NCBI RefSeq assembly: GCF_005938105.1
Contig: NZ_VCPE01000005.1
Coordinates: forward strand, 241,755-305,754
DNA length: 64,000 nucleotides
Source: Brucella haematophila
GTDB lineage: Bacteria; Pseudomonadota; Alphaproteobacteria; Rhizobiales; Rhizobiaceae
Reading direction: 5' to 3'
The position numbers were made by a program, and so were the translations under genes. Positions 1 through 9,534 of the stretch are shown here, in pieces. Below the pieces are notes generated by a model. The model did no database searches, was not told the origin of the DNA, and saw only the letters and a list, made by a program, of their open reading frames with translations. Within the stretch, counting starts at the first letter, position 1. Every line of letters begins with the position of its first letter.

Positions 1-787
1 GGGCACGGGAAATACGGTCCTGAATGATGTTAAAGGCATCCATCATCACACCGGTGATTCCAAGACGCGCTTCCTTTTCGCCATGGATCGCGTTGGGTAG
101 ACTTTCCTGGCGCATCTGGGCGTGTTTGATGACCGCCGCACGGCCATACTGGTCGTAATGGAGATTGACCGCCAGAACGAGCCGCTGCTCATAGGCGCGG
201 CAAACGGAAACCGGCACAGGATTGACGAGCGCACCGTCGACCAGCACACGCTCATCCCACCGCACAGGCTCGAACACGCCGGGCAGGGCATAGGAGGCGC
301 GCATCGCGTCCACCAGCGGTCCGGACGACAGCCATATTTCATGGCCGGTACGCAATTCCGTGCAGACCGCGACAAAGGGCCGTGTGAGCTCTTCTATGCG
401 CAGGCCATCGAGATGTTCGCGTAAGCGCCCATCGAGCTTCATGCCGCCAAACAGCCCACTCCCACGAAATGTAATGTCGAGGAGATTGAACATGCGACGG
501 CGGGTCAGACTGCGGGCGAATTCTTCCAACTCATCGAGCTTGCCTGCGAGATAACAACCGCCGACGAGTGCGCCAATAGATGTACCGGCGATCATTTCGA
601 TCTTGATGCCAGCCTCGTCAAGCGCGCGCAACACGCCGATATGCGACCAGCCGCGCGCAGCACCGCCGCCAAGCGCCAGCGCGATCTTACGCGGCTCGCG
701 CTTGATTTCGGGCTTCTCAATGACTTCCTGAGCAGGCGCTTCGACGTCAATGCTGACAGTCCTGCGCCGTACCCCCCAGTTAAGCAT
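1..787 (-). CDS. Patatin-like phospholipase family protein (3' end outside window)
   Basis: This is a serine lipid acyl-hydrolase of the bacterial patatin/RssA type. The protein starts MLNWGVRRRT and carries the glycine-rich oxyanion loop GGGAARGWSHIG at about residues 40-51, the nucleophile elbow GTSIG at about 69-73, and the Asp dyad motif VDGALVNP further on. Together these give the Ser-Asp catalytic dyad of the family. No signal peptide is visible, so a cytoplasmic or membrane-associated role is likely. The ATG is the first in frame after stops in the same frame, and AAGGTG lies directly before it. The C-terminus runs off the left edge of the window. It lies downstream of hisI on the same strand with a gap of about 115 bases. 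The physiological substrate is not known. Confidence 0.88.
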   Translation of the reverse strand, partial: MLNWGVRRRTVSIDVEAPAQEVIEKPEIKREPRKIALALGGGAARGWSHIGVLRALDEAGIKIEMIAGTSIGALVGGCYLAGKLDELEEFARSLTRRRMFNLLDITFRGSGLFGGMKLDGRLREHLDGLRIEELTRPFVAVCTELRTGHEIWLSSGPLVDAMRASYALPGVFEPVRWDERVLVDGALVNPVPVSVCRAYEQRLVLAVNLHYDQYGRAAVIKHAQMRQESLPNAIHGEKEARLGITGVMMDAFNIIQDRISRA

Positions 788-902
788 CACCTTGGACACC
801 TCATCGTTTCGATCAGATTAGCGAAACATGGTATCCAAAGAATAAATGCTGCAAATTGATGACGCGAGGCCTATTCGCATCATCACATCGTTTTGAAGGC
901 GA

Positions 903-1334
903 TCAATGATCGTGATCGCAATCGCCGCCATTTTCGATTTTCAGTGTGGTTTCACCATTTTCAGTGACCACCTGCCGGTAGAAGCATGAGCGGCGTCCGG
1001 TATGGCAGGTGGGGCCATCGCCAGCAACACGAACCTTGAGCCACAAGGCGTCCTGATCGCAATCGGTGCGCAATTCAATCACGCTTTGCAAATTGCCGGA
1101 GGTTTCGCCCTTCTTCCAAAGCGTGTTGCGTGAGCGCGACCAGTAATGCGCGACCCCTGTATCCAGCGTCAGGCGAAGCGCCTCCGCATTCATATGGGCA
1201 ACCATCAAAAGCACACCGTCACGCTCGTCTGTGACGACTGCCGTGATAAGGCCGGAAGCATCGAAGCGCGGCATGAATACCGCACCTTCTTCAATTGTGT
1301 TTTTATCGGAAGGCTGGGCAGGGAAGGTCGTCAT
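903..1334 (-). CDS. hisI: Phosphoribosyl-AMP cyclohydrolase
   Basis: HisI opens the adenine ring of phosphoribosyl-AMP in the third step of histidine synthesis, in the cytoplasm. The 143-residue protein matches a stand-alone HisI, without the HisE domain found fused to it in enterobacteria. The family core is visible: VAHMNAEAL and [18 protein letters not shown] in the first half, then a [11 protein letters not shown] metal-binding Asp cluster and the Cys-containing [13 protein letters not shown] segment. The C-terminus ends in an acidic/histidine tail DCDHDH. It lies between folE and the patatin-like gene on the same strand, an order typical of Brucella and relatives. Confidence 0.96.
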   Translation of the reverse strand: MTTFPAQPSDKNTIEEGAVFMPRFDASGLITAVVTDERDGVLLMVAHMNAEALRLTLDTGVAHYWSRSRNTLWKKGETSGNLQSVIELRTDCDQDALWLKVRVAGDGPTCHTGRRSCFYRQVVTENGETTLKIENGGDCDHDH

Positions 1335-1354
1335 TGTCTCACCTGAAATGGATA

Positions 1355-1384
1355 AGAGGCACGCGTTTTATACCGCGTGCCTCT
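1355..1384. terminator. 11-bp perfect hairpin between folE and hisI
   Basis: AGAGGCACGCG and CGCGTGCCTCT form a perfect 11-bp stem with an 8-base loop directly after folE. There is no strong T-tract on either side, so it may act as a weak terminator or an mRNA-stabilising end for folE. Confidence 0.5.
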
Positions 1385-1444
1385 GAATATCTGAAAAACA
1401 TGTCATGCATAGCCGAAAAGCCGAAGCCTTTCGGGGGCAGCGCC

Positions 1445-2092
1445 TTATTTGCTGCGCGACAGGGTCATGAAACGCACCTGTTCATCCACCTTGACCTTCA
1501 TCTCTCCGGTGAAAGTGGTGGTAATGGTGGTCGAACCCTGCTTGCGAATACCGCGCATGGCCATGCACATATGCTCGGCCTCGATCATCACAGCAACGCC
1601 ACGCGGCTTCAGAATATTCTGAATGCTGTCGGCGATCTGCGCAGTGATGCTTTCCTGCGTCTGCAGGCGATGCGCGAAAATATCGACCACGCGGGCGATT
1701 TTCGACAGGCCAACAACCTTGTGGTCAGGAAGATAGGCGACATGCGCCTTGCCGATGATCGGAACCATATGGTGTTCGCAATGCGAGAAGAAGGAAATGT
1801 CCTTCACCAGCACCATATCATTATAACCGGCAACTTCCTCGAACACGGTGCCAAGCACTTCTTCAGGGCTCTCCGAATAACCGGAAAAAAGCTCCTTATA
1901 GGCCTTGGCAACACGCTTTGGCGTTTCCAGAAGGCCTTCGCGTTCCGGATCATCGCCAGCCCACAGCAAAAGCGTGCGAACTGCCGCTTCCGCATCGGCT
2001 TGCGTCGGCTTACCGTGCAACGGGGTAACATTTGCCTGCTTCTTTGAAGACAGGCCGGATTCGTCATCTTCTTTGAGGATGCGCGCGTCCAT
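1445..2092 (-). CDS. folE: GTP cyclohydrolase I
   Basis: FolE converts GTP to 7,8-dihydroneopterin triphosphate, the first step of tetrahydrofolate synthesis. From the chosen ATG ([10 protein letters not shown]) the protein is 215 residues, normal for the family. The C-terminal two thirds shows the catalytic core: the zinc and GTP site [18 protein letters not shown], then [20 protein letters not shown], and the final Cys-containing [12 protein letters not shown] segment. A longer open frame exists upstream, but its residues do not resemble the family and a GGAGA site stands before the chosen start. It is divergent from the Fe-S scaffold gene across a 520-base AT-rich gap. Confidence 0.96.
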   Translation of the reverse strand: MDARILKEDDESGLSSKKQANVTPLHGKPTQADAEAAVRTLLLWAGDDPEREGLLETPKRVAKAYKELFSGYSESPEEVLGTVFEEVAGYNDMVLVKDISFFSHCEHHMVPIIGKAHVAYLPDHKVVGLSKIARVVDIFAHRLQTQESITAQIADSIQNILKPRGVAVMIEAEHMCMAMRGIRKQGSTTITTTFTGEMKVKVDEQVRFMTLSRSK

Positions 2093-2612
2093 CAGTATTC
2101 TCCAGTAGTCTCCTTCAAGGAGGAGACGAGTTAAACGGACAATACAACGATACGCTTTGCGAGCGGGCGATGTATTGATCCGGTGGCTTAAGCGCACCGG
2201 ACAGGTTTCATGCCACCACCATGGCACTGTGCTAAAACATGATACCGTAAAACACAAAGGTTTTTCGTATCAGATCATGTCTTAAAACAGACTGTCGGAG
2301 CGTTCAACAATAGTTAAAAGTCCAACGTTCCAACGCCATCCAAAGTGCAGGCGTTACTTGCCTAATATATAGGGAGTAAATTGCAACTTCAAACTGATAT
2401 CAAAAAACATTTTTTTGTTTTTTCTCTGACTGGTATCAACGTTTTGAAATTCGTATCATTTTGGCGCAATGAAAGCGGCAGGGGCAGGATTCGAAAAACT
2501 CCTGTATCTTGCTCAATCTGACGCTTTCGACGGATTTGAAGTTCCTGACTGCTGGCACCATGTAAATGAATGAAGCTGCATGGCCAGCATATCAGGCGGA
2601 AGGCTTACGCAC
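2093..2612. promoter_or_regulatory. Divergent folE / Fe-S scaffold control region with GTATCA cluster
   Basis: This AT-rich gap has no convincing gene. It contains the hexamer GTATCA or its complement at 2240-2245 (TGATAC), 2267-2272, 2433-2438 and 2453-2458, plus a near copy ATATCA at 2397-2402. About 0.1 copies would be expected by chance in 220 bases. A small AAAAAAC/GTTTTTT hairpin lies at about 2402-2420. It must hold the promoters of both flanking genes. The regulator is unknown. Confidence 0.4.
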
Positions 2613-3053
2613 ATGATCGACGACATCTACAACAAACGCATCCTGGAGTTTGCAGGCAATTTGGAGCGTATCGGTCGGCTGGCGGAGCCGGATGCCGTCG
2701 CAACGATGCATTCCAAGCTGTGCGGTTCGACGGTCACCGTCTATCTCAAGATGGCGGACGGTGTAGTGACCGATTTTGCACACGAGGTGAAAGCCTGTGC
2801 CTTGGGGCAGGCGTCTTCCTCTGTCATGGCGCGCAACGTCATCGGCGCGACTGCCGACGAACTGAAAGCCGTCCGCGATGCGATGTATGCCATGCTCAAG
2901 GAAAACGCTCCGTCACCGGAAGGACGATTCGAAGACCTGAAATATTTCGAGCCGGTGCGCGAATACAGAGCTCGCCACGCATCGACGCTTTTGACCTTCG
3001 ACGCCGTTGTCGATTGCATTCGCCAGATCGAAGACAAAGCCAAGGCCGCCTGA
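2613..3053 (+). CDS. Iron-sulfur cluster assembly scaffold protein, NifU/IscU N-terminal type
   Basis: This is a small scaffold on which transient Fe-S clusters are built before transfer to target proteins. The 146-residue product has the three expected cysteines, in SKLCGSTV, KACALGQASSS and AVVDCIRQ, spaced as in IscU/NifU. The usual Asp next to the first Cys is replaced (CGST instead of CGD), as in several alphaproteobacterial homologues. The ATG is preceded by GGAAGG at good spacing. Other in-frame codons upstream lack a site. It is followed after four bases by yidD, so the two are probably co-transcribed. Which cysteine desulfurase it works with cannot be told from here. Confidence 0.85.
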   Translation: MIDDIYNKRILEFAGNLERIGRLAEPDAVATMHSKLCGSTVTVYLKMADGVVTDFAHEVKACALGQASSSVMARNVIGATADELKAVRDAMYAMLKENAPSPEGRFEDLKYFEPVREYRARHASTLLTFDAVVDCIRQIEDKAKAA

Positions 3054-3057
3054 CCCA

Positions 3058-3429
3058 ATGTGCTCCTGTGGCGAAGACCACACGACTGATACGCAGCCTC
3101 CAGCAAAGCGATACAGCCGTAATTTCACCGAGCGCTGGCGCAAGACGCCGGGGAGGGTGTTTGGCACGGCGTTTGTCCGATTCTATCAGCTGACACTGTC
3201 GTCGCTGATCGGAAATTCCTGCCGCCATATGCCGACCTGTTCCGAATATGCCTATGAAGCGATTGCGCGTCATGGCCTGTGGAGTGGCGGCTGGATGGGG
3301 CTTTTCCGGGTCATGCGCTGCGGCCCGTTCGGCACGCATGGTTTTGACCCCGTGCCGCGTGAATTGTCGGGCGAGCTGAAATGGTATCTGCCCTGGCGTT
3401 ACTGGCGCTGCTCGACACCCCACCAATAA
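3058..3429 (+). CDS. yidD: Membrane protein insertion efficiency factor YidD
   Basis: YidD is a small peripheral inner-membrane protein that helps YidC and Sec insert membrane proteins. The diagnostic core is present: FYQLTLSSLIGNSCRHMPTC, then SEYAYEAIARHGLWSGGWMG and RVMRCGPFGTHGFDPVP, with the family's three conserved cysteines. The chosen ATG gives a 123-residue protein with a short polar N-terminal extension (MCSCGEDHTT). The start lies four bases after the stop of the Fe-S scaffold gene, which suggests translational coupling. In many bacteria yidD sits next to rnpA and yidC; in this group it is detached, as here. Confidence 0.93.
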   Translation: MCSCGEDHTTDTQPPAKRYSRNFTERWRKTPGRVFGTAFVRFYQLTLSSLIGNSCRHMPTCSEYAYEAIARHGLWSGGWMGLFRVMRCGPFGTHGFDPVPRELSGELKWYLPWRYWRCSTPHQ

Positions 3430-3653
3430 ATACCAGCATTTTTTCCCGACGCTTAGAATTCATTAACGATATCAATGTTTCTTAGAGAATAAGAATTGAG
3501 GCATCGTTATGGTCTTTTTCAGGCCGCAATTTGCCTGCAATGCAGCTGAAGCGCATCCTGCAAGATGTGCCTAATGATCAAAAGGCTGGAGTGGTTATAA
3601 CGACACGAATGTCGCTTAAGACCGATCTGGCATTTTTACATCCGCGAGCCACC

Positions 3654-4853
3654 ATGCTGACATCGTCGTCCCGTATCGCACGTTTCGTTGCTTCTGTAGC
3701 GTTTGGAGCCACTGTTCTTTGTGCCTCCACAGCATTGGCGAAGCCGTCGTGGGTCGTGTTCGACGCTGACAGCAACCGAATTCTTGGGCAGGACGACGCG
3801 AATATCCAGCGCGCACCGGCATCGCTCGCCAAGATGATGACGCTTTACATCACGTTTGAAGCTTTGAAGACGGGCCGTCTCCATTGGGACGACGAGATGC
3901 CCATTTCCAAGAATGCTGCTGCGAAGGTGCGCATGAAGCTCTGGCTCAAGCCGGAGCAGACCATTTCCGTGCGCGACACGGTCAATGCGATGATCATCAT
4001 TTCGGCAAATGATGCGGCAACCGTGATGGGCGAATATATCGGCGGCTCTGAAGCGGGTTTCGGCCGTCTGATGACGCAGCGCGCACGTCAGATCGGCATG
4101 AAGAGCACTTTCTTTGTCAATCCTTCGGGACTGACCGCGAATATGACCCAGCTCACCACCGCGCGCGATATGGCGGTGCTCGGTATGGCTCTGCGCCGCG
4201 ACTTCCCTGATCAGTATGCACTGTTTTCGCAGCGCTCTTTTACCTATCGCGGCCGGGTTTATAACGGCCACAACAATCTGATGTACCGCTATGGCGGCGT
4301 CGATGGCATCAAGACCGGCTATACAAACGTATCCGGCTATAATCTCGTTTCGTCCGCCATTATCGGCGGCAAGCATCTCGTGGGAGTGGTGCTGGGCGCC
4401 GGTTCGGCAGGCGAGCGTGATGGCCAGATGGCCAAGCTTCTGACCCGCTATGGCAATGCCAGCGGCGAGGGTACGGCAGTAGCGATGGCAAAGCCGGTCG
4501 CATTTGCGCCGTCGCCGAAAGAAACCCCGAAGAAGGATTCGGTTGCGGACCTGATTGACGATTCCCAGATCGAGCAGGGCGATGGCGGCTATCTCGTCGC
4601 GTCCGCCGGTGCGGCCTGGCGTATCCAGCTTGCTGCAACGCCGACGCGCGCCGGGGCTGCTGAGCTTCAGGAAAAGCTGCGCCCCGCCGTGGATCAGGTT
4701 GCCCATGGTCTGAGGGGCGAAATTTCACCGGATGGCAAGCGCCGCAAGGTCTATCGCGTCTGGTTTGGCGGCTTCAAGGATTCTGCCTCCGCTGAAAAGG
4801 CCTGCGCCAAGCTGAAGAAGCAGCGTATCGACTGCCTGCCCATCAAGGGCTGA
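3654..4853 (+). CDS. D-alanyl-D-alanine carboxypeptidase with C-terminal SPOR domain
   Basis: This is a low-molecular-mass penicillin-binding protein (PBP5/6, peptidase S11 type) that trims the last D-Ala from peptidoglycan stem peptides in the periplasm. A signal peptide fits residues 1-29 (cleavage after CASTALA). The three active-site motifs are seen: SLAKM (SxxK), SAN (SxN) and KTG in GIKTGYTNVSGY. The last 80 or so residues (AWRIQLAATPTRAG onward) match a SPOR domain, which binds denuded glycan at division sites. Upstream in-frame ATGs at 3609 and 3531 would add 15 or 41 residues before the signal peptide. None has a strong ribosome site, so the start is uncertain. Confidence 0.9.
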   Translation: MLTSSSRIARFVASVAFGATVLCASTALAKPSWVVFDADSNRILGQDDANIQRAPASLAKMMTLYITFEALKTGRLHWDDEMPISKNAAAKVRMKLWLKPEQTISVRDTVNAMIIISANDAATVMGEYIGGSEAGFGRLMTQRARQIGMKSTFFVNPSGLTANMTQLTTARDMAVLGMALRRDFPDQYALFSQRSFTYRGRVYNGHNNLMYRYGGVDGIKTGYTNVSGYNLVSSAIIGGKHLVGVVLGAGSAGERDGQMAKLLTRYGNASGEGTAVAMAKPVAFAPSPKETPKKDSVADLIDDSQIEQGDGGYLVASAGAAWRIQLAATPTRAGAAELQEKLRPAVDQVAHGLRGEISPDGKRRKVYRVWFGGFKDSASAEKACAKLKKQRIDCLPIKG

Positions 4854-4877
4854 CATCCCATTTACGAATTATTTTAA

Positions 4878-4907
4878 ACATCCCGACAAATAGCCCTGTC
4901 GGGATGT
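4878..4907. terminator. 11-bp perfect hairpin after the carboxypeptidase gene
   Basis: ACATCCCGACA and TGTCGGGATGT pair perfectly around an 8-base loop between the carboxypeptidase stop and thrS. It is not followed by a T-run on the plus strand. On the minus strand it is followed by TTTAAAAT. It probably marks the transcript end. Confidence 0.55.
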
Positions 4908-5013
4908 CGCGCTTTACTGGCCGGGCAAAAAATACTAGAAGCCTCACAATACTGACAACGCATGATCATGAACCACCCGCAATCGTTGGCGGGACTGGAT
5001 AAGGACGAATAGA

Positions 5014-6993
5014 ATGTCGAATACCGTTTCCATGCAATTCCCTGATGGTTCCGTACGGGACTATGATGCATCGACCACCGGCGCTGCACTTGCGGAATCA
5101 ATCTCCAAATCTCTCGCAAAAAAGGCAGTGGCCTATGCCGTCGACGGCACCGTGCGTGATCTTTCCGATCCGCTTGGCGCTTCCGGCAAGATCGAGATTC
5201 TCACCCGCGAAGATCCGCGCGCGCTTGAACTGATCCGTCACGATACGGCGCACGTTCTGGCAGAGGCTGTTCAGGAGCTTTTCCCGGGTACGCAGGTTAC
5301 CATTGGCCCCGTCATCGAAAACGGTTTCTATTACGACTTTGCGCGGAATGAACCGTTCACCCCGGACGATCTGCCGGTGATCGAAAAGAAGATGCGCGAG
5401 ATCATTCAGCGCAACAAAGCGTTCACCAAGGAAATCTGGTCGCGCGACAAGGCCAAGCAGGTTTTTGCCGACAAGGGCGAGGCCTACAAGGTCGAACTCG
5501 TCGATGCCATTCCAGAAGGTCAGGATCTCAAGATCTATTACCAGGGCGACTGGTTCGATCTTTGCCGCGGTCCGCACATGGCTTCCACGGGCCAGATCGG
5601 CAATTCCTTCAAGCTGATGAAGGTTGCCGGTGCTTACTGGCGCGGTGATTCCAACAATCCGATGCTGACCCGCATCTACGGCACCGCTTTTGCCAACGAC
5701 AACGACCTTCAGGCCTATCTGCATATGCTTGAAGAAGCCGAAAAGCGCGATCATCGTCGCCTTGGCCGCGAAATGGACCTGTTCCATTTCCAGGAAGAAG
5801 GACCGGGCGTCGTGTTCTGGCACGCCAAGGGCTGGAAAATGTTCCAGAATCTGGTGAGCTACATGCGCCGTCGCCTCGACAGCCACGGCTATCAGGAAGT
5901 CAACGCGCCGCAGGTGCTCGACAAGTCGCTCTGGGAGACTTCCGGTCACTGGGGTTGGTATCGCGACAACATGTTCAAGGTAACGGTTGCCGGTGACGAC
6001 ACCGACGACGACCGCGTCTTTGCGCTGAAGCCGATGAACTGCCCCGGCCACGTGCAGATTTTCAAGCATGGCCTCAAGTCGTACCGTGATCTGCCGATCA
6101 AGCTTGCCGAGTTCGGCAATGTGCATCGCTATGAACCGTCGGGCGCTCTGCATGGCCTCATGCGCGTGCGCGGCTTTACGCAGGACGATGCGCACATCTT
6201 CTGCACCGAAGAGCAGATGGCTGCGGAATGCCTGCGTATCAACGATCTTATTCTGTCGGTCTATAAGGATTTCGGCTTTGAAGGGATCACGATCAAGCTC
6301 TCGACGCGCCCTGAAAAGCGAGTCGGTTCGGACGAGCTTTGGGATCGCGCTGAAAGCGTGATGATGACTGTTCTCGAACAGATCGAGCAGCAGTCGGACG
6401 ACATCAAGACCGGTATCCTGCCGGGTGAGGGTGCGTTCTACGGGCCGAAGTTCGAATATACGCTGAAGGACGCCATCGGTCGCGAATGGCAGTGCGGCAC
6501 CACGCAGGTCGATTTCAACCTGCCGGAACGTTTTGGCGCCTTCTACATCGACAATGAATCGGAAAAGCGCCAGCCGGTCATGATCCATCGCGCCATCTGC
6601 GGCTCCATGGAACGTTTCCTCGGCATTCTGATCGAAAACTTTGCCGGCCATATGCCGCTCTGGTTCGCGCCGGTTCAGGTCGTGGTGACGACGATCACTT
6701 CGGACGCCGACGATTATGCCATCGAAACAGCTGCAAAGCTGAAGGCTGCCGGTTTGCAGGTTGTCACTGATCTGCGCAACGAGAAGATCAACTACAAGGT
6801 TCGCGAACATTCGCTCCAGAAGGTTCCGGTCATTCTCGTTTGCGGCAAGCGTGAAGCGGAAGAACAGACGGTCAATATGCGCCGCTTCGGCTCTCGCGAT
6901 CAGGAACCGATGACACGCGATGAGGCGATTGCCCGTCTTGTTGAAGAGGCAACCCCTCCGGATCTGATCCGCCTCAAGAATGGCGGCAGATAA
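5014..6993 (+). CDS. thrS: Threonyl-tRNA synthetase
   Basis: ThrRS charges tRNA-Thr and edits mischarged Ser-tRNA-Thr. The 659-residue length is normal. Domains in order: TGS (1-65), the editing domain with [16 protein letters not shown] and a [16 protein letters not shown] zinc-like motif (about 65-240), the class II catalytic core ([18 protein letters not shown], then [11 protein letters not shown] and [20 protein letters not shown], with the Cys and His zinc ligands), and the anticodon-binding domain (about 550-650). It stands alone, ending in a strong intrinsic terminator. No T-box-like leader is seen upstream, as expected for this phylum. Confidence 0.98.
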   Translation: MSNTVSMQFPDGSVRDYDASTTGAALAESISKSLAKKAVAYAVDGTVRDLSDPLGASGKIEILTREDPRALELIRHDTAHVLAEAVQELFPGTQVTIGPVIENGFYYDFARNEPFTPDDLPVIEKKMREIIQRNKAFTKEIWSRDKAKQVFADKGEAYKVELVDAIPEGQDLKIYYQGDWFDLCRGPHMASTGQIGNSFKLMKVAGAYWRGDSNNPMLTRIYGTAFANDNDLQAYLHMLEEAEKRDHRRLGREMDLFHFQEEGPGVVFWHAKGWKMFQNLVSYMRRRLDSHGYQEVNAPQVLDKSLWETSGHWGWYRDNMFKVTVAGDDTDDDRVFALKPMNCPGHVQIFKHGLKSYRDLPIKLAEFGNVHRYEPSGALHGLMRVRGFTQDDAHIFCTEEQMAAECLRINDLILSVYKDFGFEGITIKLSTRPEKRVGSDELWDRAESVMMTVLEQIEQQSDDIKTGILPGEGAFYGPKFEYTLKDAIGREWQCGTTQVDFNLPERFGAFYIDNESEKRQPVMIHRAICGSMERFLGILIENFAGHMPLWFAPVQVVVTTITSDADDYAIETAAKLKAAGLQVVTDLRNEKINYKVREHSLQKVPVILVCGKREAEEQTVNMRRFGSRDQEPMTRDEAIARLVEEATPPDLIRLKNGGR

Positions 6994-7013
6994 CAAGAGC
7001 CTTGCTCCAAACA

Positions 7014-7042
7014 AAAAGACCGCGCCTTGAGCGCGGTCTTTT
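7014..7042. terminator. Bidirectional intrinsic terminator between thrS and the facing gene
   Basis: AAAAGACCGCGC and GCGCGGTCTTTT form a 12-bp stem with a CTTGA loop, flanked by A and T tracts. It can stop transcription from both thrS and the converging gene on the other strand. Confidence 0.9.
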
Positions 7043-7064
7043 CTATTTCAGGGTACTTATCATC

Positions 7065-8081
7065 TCAGTCGAGACTGTCGTCGGATGCCTCGAATTCCTT
7101 GTTGGCGATAACTTCGACTTCTTCATTCTTTCCAGACGAAACCTTGAAATCCCGCTGATAGATGCGATCCTTGTTCTTCGCCACGGCGACATAATCACCC
7201 TCGATCAAAACCAGCGACGAATAGGCGCCCACGCTTTCACGCACCACATCGCCTGAAGCATTGAGAACCGACCATGATGTATCGGCCAGCGCTTCGCCGC
7301 CATGTTCGCGCACCAGCTTCAGCGTCATTTCAGCAGCGCGGTGCTCGACCGTTGCTTCGGTGAGCTTGCCTGCCTCGACGCGAATATCGGCGCGGATAAT
7401 GGCGTTGGCAGAGCCATAATTGGAGACAACGTGATAAGTGCCGCTGTTGAGCCGGATAATGGCGTTTGGCTTCACGTCCGGGACGATCAAAGAACGCTCG
7501 TTATTGTCCTCGTCAGCATAGATCGAAAACCGCAGCAAATCGTCCTTGATCTTGCTTTTATCGGGCAGAACCGCGCTCAGCTTCATTCCGCCCGCATCGA
7601 GCATCATCAGCTCTTGCCGGGCATTGTTGCCAAGCGTTATGCGCTTGGTGGCGCCAGCGCGCCCATAGGCCACGTGCACGAGGTAACTCCCCTCCGGCAG
7701 ATTGAACGCGGCGCTTCCGCCCTGTGCGCTGGCGATCAGCGGCAATTGCCCGTCCGGCCCAACATTGGGGGAGAACACACGCCAGACCAGCCCCGTCGGT
7801 ATGTCGGCGCCATCTTCGATGAGGCGAGCTTTCAGATCCAGCTCGGTGGTTTTCATCAAGGGATTGTTTTCCGGGCTTGTCGGCGACGCATAGGGGCTGA
7901 GCGTCGGTAGATTAAGCGCCGGTTCTGGAAGGTTCAATCCACCACTTGCCTCGGCAGCAGGGTCAAGGCCCTGCGCCCATGCAGGCGCACCCGACATCGC
8001 AGACAGCAGCGCAAAAGCAAGCCATTCGCCGCGAAAATATCGTGATGTTTGAATGCGAGGCAGAAATTTGAAAACCGACAT
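7065..8081 (-). CDS. Secreted hypothetical protein conserved in Rhizobiales type
   Basis: I do not recognise a named family. The 338-residue product has a signal peptide (hydrophobic stretch WLAFALLSAMSGAPAWA, cleavage after PAWAQ at about residue 37). A Pro/Asn-rich linker follows, and then several repeated beta-rich units of roughly 80 residues. Each unit contains a Gly-x-Tyr segment (EGSYLVHVAYG, SGTYHVVSNYG, EGDYVAVAKN). These resemble prealbumin/carboxypeptidase-regulatory-like beta-sandwich modules, so an extracytoplasmic binding or structural role is a fair inference. The acidic tail (EFEASDDSLD) is unusual. It faces thrS and is divergent from the nitroreductase gene. Confidence 0.75.
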   Translation of the reverse strand: MSVFKFLPRIQTSRYFRGEWLAFALLSAMSGAPAWAQGLDPAAEASGGLNLPEPALNLPTLSPYASPTSPENNPLMKTTELDLKARLIEDGADIPTGLVWRVFSPNVGPDGQLPLIASAQGGSAAFNLPEGSYLVHVAYGRAGATKRITLGNNARQELMMLDAGGMKLSAVLPDKSKIKDDLLRFSIYADEDNNERSLIVPDVKPNAIIRLNSGTYHVVSNYGSANAIIRADIRVEAGKLTEATVEHRAAEMTLKLVREHGGEALADTSWSVLNASGDVVRESVGAYSSLVLIEGDYVAVAKNKDRIYQRDFKVSSGKNEEVEVIANKEFEASDDSLD

Positions 8082-8276
8082 AGCTTTTTTGAGCCCATGC
8101 CGGTGTCGAATTCAAGGCCAAATCGATAATGACGCCGGCATTTTTTAGGCATCACCATGCTGCGGTTTCCCCGAGTTTTGACTTTACACCGCCCTTGCAA
8201 CGGGCGAGAAGAGGCGGCCCTTCGAAAAGAAGAGTGGCATTTCAGGTTTTAGCAAGTTCCAGTCGTGAGGTTTTCC

Positions 8277-8861
8277 GTGGCGCATCCGGTGTTCGATTTT
8301 CTAGCTCAGCGTAGTTCCACGCCGATTTCAGCAATTGGCGCTCCAGCACCAGAAGGCGAAGAACTGGCTGAACTGCTTAAAGTGGCAGCCCGCGTTCCTG
8401 ATCACGGTCGCCTGACGCCCTGGCGTTTCATCCTCTACCGTGGCGATGCTCGTAAACGGGTAGGGGAGTTTCTGGCCAAGCGCGCAGAAGAACGCGAAGG
8501 ACCATTGCCTGAGGGCCGCAAGGAACAGGAATTGACCCGCTTTTCGCGTGCGCCGCTCGTCATCGGCATTGTATCGTCGCCCGTCGGGCATGAGCGCATC
8601 CCGGAGTGGGAGCAGTTTTTGTCGGCAGGTGCTGTCGCGATGAACCTCTGCATTGCCGCCAATGCGCTTGGCTATGCGACCAACTGGATCACCAACTGGT
8701 ATTCGGACGATGCACCTTCGCGCGCATATCTTGGCCTCGCGCCCAATGAACGAGTGGCCGGTTTCGTTCATATCGGCAGTGCGGAAAACAAGATGCCGGA
8801 ACGTCCCCGTGCAGATATGGACAAGATCGTTTCCGATTATTCCGGCCCGTGGGCGGAATAA
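8277..8861 (+). CDS. Nitroreductase family protein
   Basis: This is an FMN-dependent NAD(P)H oxidoreductase of the compact nitroreductase superfamily (YdjA-like). The 194-residue product begins MAHPVFDFLAQRSS. It shows the FMN phosphate loop (RSSTP), the APVPDHGRLTPWRF-like segment (here ARVPDHGRLTPWRFI) and the GYATNWITNWYSDD region that shapes the active site. GTG at 8277 was chosen because GAGG stands seven bases before it. A GTG 12 bases upstream is also in frame. The flavin reductase gene follows after about 40 bases, suggesting a two-gene flavoenzyme transcript. The natural substrate is unknown. Confidence 0.85.
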   Translation: MAHPVFDFLAQRSSTPISAIGAPAPEGEELAELLKVAARVPDHGRLTPWRFILYRGDARKRVGEFLAKRAEEREGPLPEGRKEQELTRFSRAPLVIGIVSSPVGHERIPEWEQFLSAGAVAMNLCIAANALGYATNWITNWYSDDAPSRAYLGLAPNERVAGFVHIGSAENKMPERPRADMDKIVSDYSGPWAE

Positions 8862-8902
8862 GATAGAGCTTTAAAACTATTTCCCAAGACAAGGAAATCT
8901 CG

Positions 8903-9511
8903 ATGTTTTATGAGCCAAAAGAGGGGCATCCGCTGCCCCACAATCCCTTCAAGGCGATTGTCGCACCGCGCCCGATCGGCTGGATCGGCACGTGCTCGAA
9001 AAACGGAGCGGCCAATCTGGCTCCGTATTCTTTCTTCAATGCGATCTGCGATACGCCGCCCATGGTGATGTTTTCATCCAGCGGCATCAAAGACAGCGTG
9101 ACTTTCATCGAAGAAACCGGTGAGTTCACGACCAATCTGGTGAGCGATCATCTCAAGACGCATATGAATACGTCATCCGTGGATGCGCCACGCGGCACCA
9201 GCGAGTTCGATTATGCCGGATTGACCCGCGCACCATCGAAAATCATTGCGGCTCCGCGGGTGAAAGAGGCCTATGCCTCGCTGGAATGTGTTGCCGTCGA
9301 TATCAGGCGGTTGCAGGACAAGGAAGGCAAGCCGACCGACAATTACATGGTTATCGGTGAAGTCGTCGGTGTCCATATCGACGAGAGCATCCTGACGGAC
9401 GGTCTGGTTGATATAACCAAGGTGAAACCCGTAACGCGCCTCGGCTATATGGATTACGCCACGACCGAGAGCGTCTATCAGATGTTCCGACCAAAATGGT
9501 CCAACAAATAA
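8903..9511 (+). CDS. Flavin reductase-like domain protein
   Basis: The 202-residue product belongs to the FMN-binding split-barrel flavin reductase family. The signature region is IVAPRPIGWIGTCSKNGAAN with ANLAPYSFFNAICDTPPMV, which binds FMN. The sequence then continues with SGIKDSVTFIEETGEFTTNLV. Such proteins reduce flavin with NAD(P)H or act as stand-alone flavoproteins. A partner oxygenase is not encoded nearby. It lies 41 bases after the nitroreductase gene on the same strand and has AAGGAAATCTCG before the ATG. A terminator overlaps its end. Confidence 0.88.
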   Translation: MFYEPKEGHPLPHNPFKAIVAPRPIGWIGTCSKNGAANLAPYSFFNAICDTPPMVMFSSSGIKDSVTFIEETGEFTTNLVSDHLKTHMNTSSVDAPRGTSEFDYAGLTRAPSKIIAAPRVKEAYASLECVAVDIRRLQDKEGKPTDNYMVIGEVVGVHIDESILTDGLVDITKVKPVTRLGYMDYATTESVYQMFRPKWSNK

Positions 9512-9534
9512 GGGGCTGATTACAGCCCCTTTTT
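9511..9534. terminator. Shared terminator of flavin reductase and mazG
   Basis: AGGGGCTG and CAGCCCCT form an 8-bp stem around ATTA and are followed by TTTT. The hairpin overlaps the stop codon of the converging mazG gene. Confidence 0.85.

Noticed and set aside
2580-3193. Alternative overlapping frames in the Fe-S scaffold and yidD region
   Set aside because: Both real genes have conserved motifs; the other frames are Arg/Ser-rich shadows.
5098-7014. 638-residue open frame antisense to thrS
   Set aside because: Same reason: a shadow of the thrS codon pattern without a ribosome site or domain.
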